A stretch of DNA of 5,651 bases from JACCZP01 sp050997195 (GTDB lineage: Bacteria; Actinomycetota; Thermoleophilia; Solirubrobacterales; Thermoleophilaceae). The notes under the pieces were generated by a model. That model had not been told where the DNA came from. It ran no database searches and saw nothing but the letters and a program-made list of their open reading frames with translations. The stretch spans positions 1-5,651 of the forward strand of contig JBPCRE010000102.1 in NCBI GenBank assembly GCA_050997195.1, given 5' to 3'. Of the stretch, positions 1 to 5,178 are shown piece after piece (within the stretch, counting starts at the first letter, position 1; every line of letters begins with the position of its first letter). Both the position numbers and the translations under genes were made by a program.

Positions 1-1
1 G

Positions 2-133
2 AAGAACCCGAAGTACAACGTGGACTTCGATCATCTGGTGGGCGTGTACGGGCACAAGGTGGTGCGCGGCCAGGAGGTCGAGCCGGATCGCTTCGTGGCC
101 GCGCTGCGCTCCGCGGAGTCCAAGGCGGCGTGA
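2..133 (+). CDS. C-terminal end of an unidentified protein (partial, 5' end outside window)
   Basis: The first frame that stays open from the left edge ends at a TGA at 131-133 and encodes the last 43 residues of a protein that begins outside the window. Codons end almost always in G or C, so it looks truly coding. The tail has a pattern like 'DFDHLVGVYGHKVV', then an acidic/proline stretch and 'RFVAALRSAESKAA', consistent with a soluble alpha/beta protein ending in a helix. It loosely recalls C-terminal parts of thiamine-diphosphate enzymes, but it lacks their closing strand, so I do not assign a family. Its stop overlaps the GTG start of the RDD gene (GTGA, 130-133), which points to translational coupling in one operon. 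Confidence 0.7.
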   Translation, partial: KNPKYNVDFDHLVGVYGHKVVRGQEVEPDRFVAALRSAESKAA

Positions 134-603
134 CGGCCGAGGCGCCCGTCAGCTTTGCGTCCGACGTCGCGTACGCCGAGCTCTGGCGCCGCGTGGCCGC
201 GGCCATCGTGGACTTCGTCGTGCTCGCCGTGCTCTCGTTCGTGCTCGGCGTGGTGGCCGGGCTGCTCGCCTTCGGCCTGTTCGGCGACGCCGCCCTCGAC
301 GGCCTCGAGCGCTTCCTGAGCGGCCCGGCGCGCACGCCACTGGCGCTCGTCGTCTTCTGGCTCTACTTCGCCCCGCTCGAGAGCTCGCGCCTGCAGGCCA
401 GCCTTGGCAAGCGCCTGCTCGGGCTACGGGTCACCGACCTCGACGAGCGCAGACTCTCGTTCCTCAGGGCCACCGGGCGCTTCCTCGGCAAGCTTCTCTC
501 CGTCGCCACCCTGCTCATCGGATTCCTGCTCGCCGCCTTCACCGCCCGCAGGCAGGCACTGCACGACCTCGTGGCCGGCTGCCTCGTGCTGCGGCGTGAG
601 TAG
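130..603 (+). CDS. RDD family integral membrane protein
   Basis: A 157-residue membrane protein of the RDD family, which is named for conserved Arg and Asp residues. Members are small multi-helix proteins of mostly unknown function; some have been linked to ion transport. Family landmarks are visible in order: the Arg-rich entry to helix 1 (R20-R21 and D28 in 'RRVAAAIVD'), a long hydrophobic stretch at about 23-51, a second helix at about 69-84, the motif 'SLGKRLLGLRV' at 91-101, a third helix at about 119-138, and the closing motif 'RRQALHDLVAG' at 140-150 with D146. The length is normal for a single-domain member. The GTG start at 130 overlaps the previous stop by 4 bp. AAGG at 122-125 and GGAG at 115-118 are possible ribosome-binding sites. 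The ankyrin gene follows within a few bases, so co-expression is likely. The substrate cannot be read from the sequence. Confidence 0.9.
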   Translation: MTAEAPVSFASDVAYAELWRRVAAAIVDFVVLAVLSFVLGVVAGLLAFGLFGDAALDGLERFLSGPARTPLALVVFWLYFAPLESSRLQASLGKRLLGLRVTDLDERRLSFLRATGRFLGKLLSVATLLIGFLLAAFTARRQALHDLVAGCLVLRRE

Positions 604-610
604 CGGCCAA

Positions 611-1042
611 GTGAGCGAGACAGACGTGTTCGGATGCACCGGCCTGCACTACGCGGCTCTTGAGGACGATGCGAGCCGTCTCGGTGAGGCGATCGCCGCC
701 GGCGCAGAGGTCAGCCTCCGCGACCACGACCGGATGACGCCGCTGCACTTCGCCGCGCAGGAGCACTCACTGGCGGCGGCGCGAGAGCTCATCGGTGCCG
801 GGGCCGAGATCGACGCCCAGGATCACAACGGCAACACCCCGCTGTCCACGGCGGTGTTCGAGTCGAGGGGGCGGACGGACATGATCGCGCTGCTCCGGGA
901 GCACGGGGCCGACCCGATGCTCGTCAATCACCACGGCCAGACACCCCACGGACTCGCGAAGCTCATGGGCGCCGAGGAGCTCTTCTCGGACCCTGTAGAG
1001 CCAAACGCACCTCAGGCGTCGACGAAGAACTCCTCCACGTGA
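611..1042 (+). CDS. small ankyrin-repeat protein
   Basis: About 143 residues made almost entirely of ankyrin repeats, a protein-binding scaffold. Repeats can be read at residues 6-38 ('GCTGLHYAALED' start), 39-71 ('MTPLHFAAQEH', ending 'GAEIDAQD'), 72-106 ('GNTPLSTAVFE', ending 'HGADPMLVN', two residues longer than the others) and a partial one at 107-125 ('GQTPHGLAKLM'). The last ~18 residues are polar and lie outside the repeats. There is no signal peptide or membrane segment, so it is likely cytoplasmic. I chose GTG at 611 because it gives 'VSETDVFG', a natural lead-in to repeat 1. A GTG at 596 would add five residues and overlap the RDD gene by 8 bp. The same frame stays open further upstream only as an out-of-frame reading of the RDD gene. 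It probably belongs to the RDD operon and may bind a partner encoded there; that is inference. Its 3' end overlaps the opposite-strand gene by 31 bp. Confidence 0.87.
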   Translation: MSETDVFGCTGLHYAALEDDASRLGEAIAAGAEVSLRDHDRMTPLHFAAQEHSLAAARELIGAGAEIDAQDHNGNTPLSTAVFESRGRTDMIALLREHGADPMLVNHHGQTPHGLAKLMGAEELFSDPVEPNAPQASTKNSST

Positions 1043-1536
1043 GCTTCGACGTAAGCCCAGATAAGTGCCTCGAGGCTCGAATCCGGAGTCTCGAGCAGCC
1101 CGTAGAGCTCTTCCTCGAGCTCGGCCAGGCGCTCTTCCTCCTCGTCGCCCAAGTGCTCCTCGAGCAGTGCCTGACGGGCGTCTCGGCTTGCCGGCAGGTC
1201 GTCCGACGGCAGGAGATCCACCACGCTCGCGAACACCCTCCGGTAGCCCTCGGCGCCGATCGCCTCTGTGGCGGGGACCAGATCGGAAGCGAACCGCGCC
1301 GTCGAGTTCTCGAGGAACTGGCCGAAGCCGCCGTTCAGGATCTGTCGCTCGGCCACGACCAGCACGCAGAGGGCACGCTGGCCCGGCGTCAGCTCCTCGA
1401 GGAGGTCGGCCGCGTCGCCCCTGCCCGCCCGCTCGACGAGCCGGTTCCAGATGCCGTCGGCCACCCGGTGCCCGGGGCGTGTTCCGGCGTCGGCGAGGAG
1501 AGGATCCCGGTCTTGGCGCACGTCGAGGGGCTCCAT
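1012..1536 (-). CDS. DMP19 family protein (DUF4375)
   Basis: A 174-residue acidic protein recognised by the DMP19/DUF4375 signature: an aromatic lead ('IWNRLVERAG', 29-38), then 'LTPGQRALCVLVVAERQILNGG' ending in the key motif NGGFGQFLEN at 68-77, then 'IGAEGYRRVF' (93-102). In Neisseria the founding member DMP19 is a DNA mimic that binds a transcription factor and the HU protein through its acidic surface; most relatives are uncharacterised. Residues 126-173 carry 18 Asp/Glu and form an extra acidic helical tail. The start is uncertain. ATG at 1536 is used here; a GTG at 1560 would add eight residues, and neither has a well-spaced ribosome-binding site. It lies 79 bp after the M20 peptidase stop on the same strand, so read-through is plausible. 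Its end overlaps the convergent ankyrin gene. Family assignment is firm; the molecular role is not. Confidence 0.86.
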   Translation of the reverse strand: MEPLDVRQDRDPLLADAGTRPGHRVADGIWNRLVERAGRGDAADLLEELTPGQRALCVLVVAERQILNGGFGQFLENSTARFASDLVPATEAIGAEGYRRVFASVVDLLPSDDLPASRDARQALLEEHLGDEEEERLAELEEELYGLLETPDSSLEALIWAYVEAHVEEFFVDA

Positions 1537-1615
1537 CGGTCGATGGCGAGGAAAGCACACCTCGGGCGCTGCTGGAGGCCGCGGCCGGTAGCGTCCGCCG
1601 TCGTCCCGAGGCCCA

Positions 1616-2938
1616 CTAGCCGAGCACCTTCGGGGCCAGCTCGGCGAAGAAGCGCGACGCCAACCCGAGGTCGGCCACCGGGATCCGCTCGTCGGCCCCG
1701 TGGATGAGCGGCATGGCCTCGAACATGTCCATGGTGCGCTGGGGAAAGAAGCCGTAGGCCACGCAGTCGGGGAACGCTTCGCGGAACCAGCGCGAGTCGG
1801 TGAAGCCGGGCAGCACCATGGGGGCCACGCGCGCTCCGGGGTCCTCGTGCTCGACGAAGGCGCGGATGTGCTCCATGAGCGGCGTCTCGATCGCCGAGCG
1901 GTTGCCGATCACGGTCTCGCCGAAGGAGAGGTGGTAGCCCTCGGTGCCGATCACCTCCTCGATGCGCCGGCGGGCGTGCTCCTCCCCGAGCCCCGGGGGC
2001 ACGCGGCAGTCCACCTTCAGCTCGGCGCGGGAGGGGATCACGTTGATCTTCTCCGAGGCGCGGACCATGGTGGGAGACAGGGTCACGCCGAGCACGGCCG
2101 AGAGGAGCACGGCCACCCGTGGATCCTTGGCCTCGGCGGCCCGCATGGCCGCCTCGAGGTCGTCGCCGTCGCGGGTCACGCCGAGCGCGTCGACGAAGGC
2201 CTCGGCCTCGGGCGTGAGCTCGAGCGCCGGCTGGCGCTCGCTCATGGCCTGGAGCAGCGGGCCGAGCTTGAACAGCGCGTTCTCCCCGATGCGGGGCATG
2301 GAGGCGTGGCCGGCCACTCCGTCGGTGGTCAGGGCGAAACGAAACACGCCCTTCTCGGCCCCGCACACCATGTAGAGGCGCCGCCCGTCGAAGTCAAAGG
2401 CCATGCCCCCGCCCTCGTTGACCACGAGGTCGCAGCGCACCTTCTCCGGGTGCTCCTCGCACAGCCACTTGGCCCCGTGGGTGGCGCCGGCCTCCTCGTC
2501 GGCGGTCACGATCACCAGCAGCTCGCCCGACTCCGGCCGCCAGCCCTCCTCCGCGAGGGCGCAGGCGGCGGCCACCTCGGCGGCCACCTGGCTCTTCATG
2601 TCGAGCGCGCCGCGACCCCACACCTCCCCGTCGCGCTCCTCCCCCGACCAGGGGTCCACGCTCCACGCTTCGGCGTCGGCCAGCACGGTGTCCACGTGGG
2701 AGAGGAAGCAGAGCCGTGGGCCGTCGGAGCGGCCGGGGAGGCGGGCCACGAGGTTCGGCCGCCCCTCGACCGAGGCGAGCAGCTCGCACGAGAAGCCGGC
2801 GTGCTCGAGGAGCCCCTTCAGATGCTCCTGCACGGCCTGCTCGTTGCCGGGCGGGTTGACCGTGTTGAAGCGGATGAGCTCGCCGAGCAGCTCGGTGGTG
2901 CGACGCTCGAGGGCCTCGGAGTCGGGCACGTGAGGCAT
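1616..2938 (-). CDS. M20 family metallopeptidase / amidohydrolase (ArgE/DapE-like)
   Basis: A 440-residue, full-length M20 di-zinc hydrolase. The family cleaves amide bonds of N-acyl amino acids or small peptides (ArgE deacetylase, DapE desuccinylase, carboxypeptidases). All expected landmarks are present: 'RFNTVNPPGNE' (23-33), 'SHVDTV' with metal ligand H81 and D83, 'GRGALDMKSQ' with bridging D113, 'TADEEAG' with catalytic E148 and metal ligand E149, 'NEGGG' with ligand E175, the lid/dimerisation domain with 'GVAGHASMP' (H211), and near the end 'LIHGADERIP' with ligand H413. No signal peptide, so it is probably cytoplasmic. It looks enzymatically intact. The sequence is closest to the general 'M20/M25/M40' carboxypeptidase-like group; I cannot name the substrate or separate it from ArgE or DapE proper. 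ATG at 2938 gives 'MPHVPDSEALERR'. A GTG three codons downstream has AGGA eight bases upstream and is a rival start. The gene is divergent from rarA. Confidence 0.92.
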   Translation of the reverse strand: MPHVPDSEALERRTTELLGELIRFNTVNPPGNEQAVQEHLKGLLEHAGFSCELLASVEGRPNLVARLPGRSDGPRLCFLSHVDTVLADAEAWSVDPWSGEERDGEVWGRGALDMKSQVAAEVAAACALAEEGWRPESGELLVIVTADEEAGATHGAKWLCEEHPEKVRCDLVVNEGGGMAFDFDGRRLYMVCGAEKGVFRFALTTDGVAGHASMPRIGENALFKLGPLLQAMSERQPALELTPEAEAFVDALGVTRDGDDLEAAMRAAEAKDPRVAVLLSAVLGVTLSPTMVRASEKINVIPSRAELKVDCRVPPGLGEEHARRRIEEVIGTEGYHLSFGETVIGNRSAIETPLMEHIRAFVEHEDPGARVAPMVLPGFTDSRWFREAFPDCVAYGFFPQRTMDMFEAMPLIHGADERIPVADLGLASRFFAELAPKVLG

Positions 2939-2974
2939 CCTACGCCCGCGTTCCCCGCTGCGAGAATCCACGGC
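2939..2974. promoter_or_regulatory. 36-bp divergent gap between the M20 gene and rarA
   Basis: Both genes must be driven from this 36-bp gap or from inside each other's coding sequence. On the plus strand GAGAAT at 2962-2967 matches four of six bases of a -10 box and would place transcription at or next to the rarA GTG (2975). That would give a leaderless message, in keeping with the lack of a ribosome-binding site. No -35 box is evident. On the minus strand I see no good -10 box. Weak evidence only. Confidence 0.25.
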
Positions 2975-4330
2975 GTGGAGCAACTCTTCGACACCGGCCG
3001 GACGCACGCGGACGGCGGGGGCACCGGCGCCCGCACGCCTGTGCCGGCGCGCGAGCAGCCGCTCGCCGTGCGCCTGCGCCCGGCCTCCCTCGACGAGGTG
3101 GTCGGCCAGGAGCACCTCCTGGCTCCGGGCTCGGCGCTGCGCGCGGCCATCGAGGAGGGCCGTCCTCACTCGCTGGTGCTCTACGGGCCGCCGGGCACGG
3201 GCAAGACCTCTCTCGCGCGGCTGATCGCGCGCACCGCGCACGCCGCCTTCGAGGAGCTCTCGGCCGTGCAGGCCGGTCGCGCCGAGGTGCGCGGCGTGCT
3301 CGAGCGAGCCGATCACCGGCGGCGCACGAGCCAGGAGCCCACGGTGTTCTTCCTCGACGAGATCCACCGCTTCAACAAGGCCCAGCAGGACGCGCTTCTC
3401 CCCGCCGTCGAGGAGGGCCTCGTGGTGCTCGTGGGCGCCACCACCGAGAACCCTTACTTCGAGGTCAACTCGGCGCTGCTCTCGCGCTGCCGCGTCTACG
3501 AGCTGCGCGGGCTCGGCGACGCCGACGTGCTCACCCTGCTGCGGCGGGCACTCGAGGATCCGCGGGGCATCTCCGATCCGCCCGCCGTGGACGAGGAGGC
3601 CCTCGAGTTCCTCGCCGCACGCTCCGGTGGGGATGCGCGCTCGGCGCTCGCCGCCCTGGAGCTCGCCTGCGAGTCACCGGACGAGGGCCGCGTGACGCTG
3701 GCGGTGGCCGAGGACGCCATGCAGCGTCGGGCGATCCTCTACGACCGCGCCGGCGACCACCACTACGACACCATCTCGGCCTGGATCAAGGCCACTCGCG
3801 GCTCGGACCCCGATGCCTCGCTGCTCTATCTGGCCGTGATGCTCGAAGGTGGGGAAGATCCCCGCTTCATCGCTCGCCGCATGGTCATTCTCGCCAGCGA
3901 GGACGTGGGCAACGCCGACCCCGGCGCCCTCTCGGTGGCCGTGGCCGCCGCGCACGCCGTCGAGCACGTGGGGCTCCCGGAGTGCGCCCACAACCTCGCC
4001 CAGGCCACCGTGTACCTCGCGCTGGCCCCCAAGTCCAACGCCGCCTACGCCGCGCTCGGTGCCGCCCGGAGCTGGGTGCGCGAGCACGGCGCCCCCGAGC
4101 TCCCCGCCCCGATGCGCAGCGCCGCCTACGCGGGCGCCGCCGCCCTCGGCCGGGGCCTCGGCTACGAGTATCCGCACGATCTTCCCGACGGCGTGTCGGA
4201 CCAGCGACTGATGCCGGACGCCGCCGCCGATTGCCGCTTCCTCGAGCTCACCGACCACGGCGAGGAGGCCCGGCTTCGCGAGCGCCTCGAGGAGCTCCGA
4301 GCGCGCCGACGGAAAGGCCGGAACGGGTAG
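2975..4330 (+). CDS. rarA: RarA (MgsA) AAA+ ATPase, replication-associated recombination protein A
   Basis: A 451-residue RarA/MgsA/WRNIP1-family ATPase, a tetrameric clamp-loader-like protein that acts at stalled or gapped replication forks with SSB and RecA-type recombination. Domains in order: a short N-terminal tail ('VEQLFDTG'), then 'PLAVRLRPASLDEVVGQEHLL' across 29-49, Walker A GPPGTGKT (71-78), Walker B VFFLDEIH (124-131) followed by 'RFNKAQQDALLP', sensor 1 'GATTENP' (154-160), arginine finger in 'SRCR' (R171/R173), sensor 2 'GGDARSAL' (R222), and the C-terminal MgsA tetramerisation region with 'KATRGSDPDASL', 'EGGEDPRFIARRMVILASEDVGNADP' (291-316) and 'APKSNAAY'. Length and motifs are those of an intact bacterial RarA. 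The GTG at 2975 gives the expected 'xEQLF' start; no ribosome-binding site is visible. The frame is open for 425 codons further upstream, but only as antisense of the M20 gene. The stop is 2 bp from the convergent DUF2236 stop. Confidence 0.96.
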   Translation: MEQLFDTGRTHADGGGTGARTPVPAREQPLAVRLRPASLDEVVGQEHLLAPGSALRAAIEEGRPHSLVLYGPPGTGKTSLARLIARTAHAAFEELSAVQAGRAEVRGVLERADHRRRTSQEPTVFFLDEIHRFNKAQQDALLPAVEEGLVVLVGATTENPYFEVNSALLSRCRVYELRGLGDADVLTLLRRALEDPRGISDPPAVDEEALEFLAARSGGDARSALAALELACESPDEGRVTLAVAEDAMQRRAILYDRAGDHHYDTISAWIKATRGSDPDASLLYLAVMLEGGEDPRFIARRMVILASEDVGNADPGALSVAVAAAHAVEHVGLPECAHNLAQATVYLALAPKSNAAYAALGAARSWVREHGAPELPAPMRSAAYAGAAALGRGLGYEYPHDLPDGVSDQRLMPDAAADCRFLELTDHGEEARLRERLEELRARRRKGRNG

Positions 4331-4332
4331 CG

Positions 4333-5142
4333 CTACGCCCCCTGCGCGCCGGGCACGTAGCGCAGGCGCCCCGGCAGAAAGGGGATCACCGCCCGCTTGA
4401 GGTACTCCGCGCCGCCCGCCACCGCTAGCTTGCGGATCGGGGTGGGAGGGAGTCGGGAGAAGCCGTACTCGCGCCGGATGCGGTCGGGCAGCAGGGCGAT
4501 GGTGATGAAGTTCACGGTGTCGAGCAGTGGTCGGGCCACGAGGGGAAGCGGCGGCTCCATCACGATCTCCCGCGCCCGCTTGCGAGCCCACGGCGTCACC
4601 GTGAGATCGTCGCCCTCGAGCATCTCCTCGCGGTAGTCCATGAGGTCCTCGTAGGTGTCCGGCATGTCCCGGTCGCGCAGCCCGAAGAGCCGCCCGATGA
4701 CCTTGTAGTCCTCCCAGTAGGCCGCACGCTCCTCGAGGGTGAGCGCGCCCACGTACTTCTCGTAGACGACCACGGCGCTGTCCACCAGCGTGAAGAGGAT
4801 CCACAGGAGCAGCTCGGGGTCGTCGGCGCGGTACGGAGTGCCCTTGGGGTAGCGGCCGGCGGACTGGGCCAGACGCCCGCGCACGCGCTTGTGCATGGCT
4901 CGCACGTGCGCCGTCAAGTGGTCGGCGTCCTCGCGGGTACCGAACGCGACGGTGTTCATGACCATCGCCGTGCGCTCCAGGCGCTGATAGGGCTCATCGA
5001 GGCCGCTCGAGTGCGCCAGCAGGCCGGACACGGCGAGCGGATGGGCGGCCTGCATGAGCAGCGCGCGGGGACCGGAGAGCACAAGCGCTCGCTCGCGGTG
5101 GAGGCGCCGGAGCATGGAGTCGTCGGTGAAGTAACCGTCCAT
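4333..5142 (-). CDS. DUF2236 / MpaB-like oxygenase family protein
   Basis: A 269-residue protein of the DUF2236 family (ER-bound oxygenase MpaB / rubber oxygenase Lcp catalytic domain), proteins that bind b-type haem and cleave or oxidise hydrophobic substrates. Family signs: 'LHRERALVLSGPRALLMQAAHPLAVSG' spanning 14-40, 'YQRLERTAMVMNTVAFG' (52-68), 'VRAMHKRVRG' (80-89), 'DPELLLWILFTLVDSAVVVYEKY' (108-130), 'LTLEERAAYWEDYKVIGRLFGL' (135-156), 'MPDTYEDLMDYREEML' (160-175). R54 and T58 keep the R-x3-T spacing reported near haem in Lcp, and H84 is a candidate axial ligand (inference from spacing). Many relatives, as I recall, have His inside 'WVHATLVDS'; this protein has Leu there. No signal peptide is evident. 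ATG at 5142 is preferred because AGAGG lies seven bases upstream; a TTG 16 codons earlier has no such support. Substrate unknown. Confidence 0.88.
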   Translation of the reverse strand: MDGYFTDDSMLRRLHRERALVLSGPRALLMQAAHPLAVSGLLAHSSGLDEPYQRLERTAMVMNTVAFGTREDADHLTAHVRAMHKRVRGRLAQSAGRYPKGTPYRADDPELLLWILFTLVDSAVVVYEKYVGALTLEERAAYWEDYKVIGRLFGLRDRDMPDTYEDLMDYREEMLEGDDLTVTPWARKRAREIVMEPPLPLVARPLLDTVNFITIALLPDRIRREYGFSRLPPTPIRKLAVAGGAEYLKRAVIPFLPGRLRYVPGAQGA

Positions 5143-5178
5143 CCGAAGGCCTCTACGGTTCGTAGACTCTCTTAGGTC
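5143..5178. promoter_or_regulatory. 36-bp divergent control region with inverted repeat
   Basis: The gap between the DUF2236 start (minus) and the siroheme-synthase start (plus). It holds a perfect 6-bp inverted repeat TCTACG-GTT-CGTAGA at 5152-5166, which could be an operator half-site pair or chance. TAGACT at 5163-5168 fits the actinobacterial -10 pattern TAnnnT for the plus-strand gene and would give a very short leader. The minus-strand ribosome-binding site AGAGG is at 5150-5154 and partly lies in the repeat, so a protein or structure there could affect both genes. The region is less GC-rich than its surroundings, as promoters often are. Confidence 0.35.

Noticed and set aside
767..1558. 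Long minus-strand frame over the ankyrin and DUF4375 region
   Set aside because: It is Arg/Pro/Gly-rich. The DMP19 signature lies in the other minus-strand frame ending at 1012.
1560..1611. 7-bp arms CCTCGGG...CCCGAGG enclosing a GGCCGCGGCC palindrome between the M20 and DUF4375 genes, as a possible terminator
   Set aside because: The arms are 38 bases apart, there is no T-run, and such short GC palindromes are expected by chance in this composition.
1700..2974. 425-codon open stretch on the plus strand in frame with rarA, antisense to the M20 gene
   Set aside because: The translation is His/Gly/Ala-rich low-complexity text with no family motifs. It mirrors the strongly biased codons of the M20 gene, and RarA homology begins only at about 2975.
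2939..3367. 143-codon upstream extension of the M20 reading frame into rarA
   Set aside because: It is Arg/Ala-rich and antisense to the RarA ATPase core. M20 homology begins just after the ATG at 2938.
3674..4804. 376-codon minus-strand open frame across the rarA/DUF2236 junction
   Set aside because: It reads antisense to rarA and out of frame with the DUF2236 gene, with no recognisable domain. It is typical of spurious frames in GC-rich DNA.
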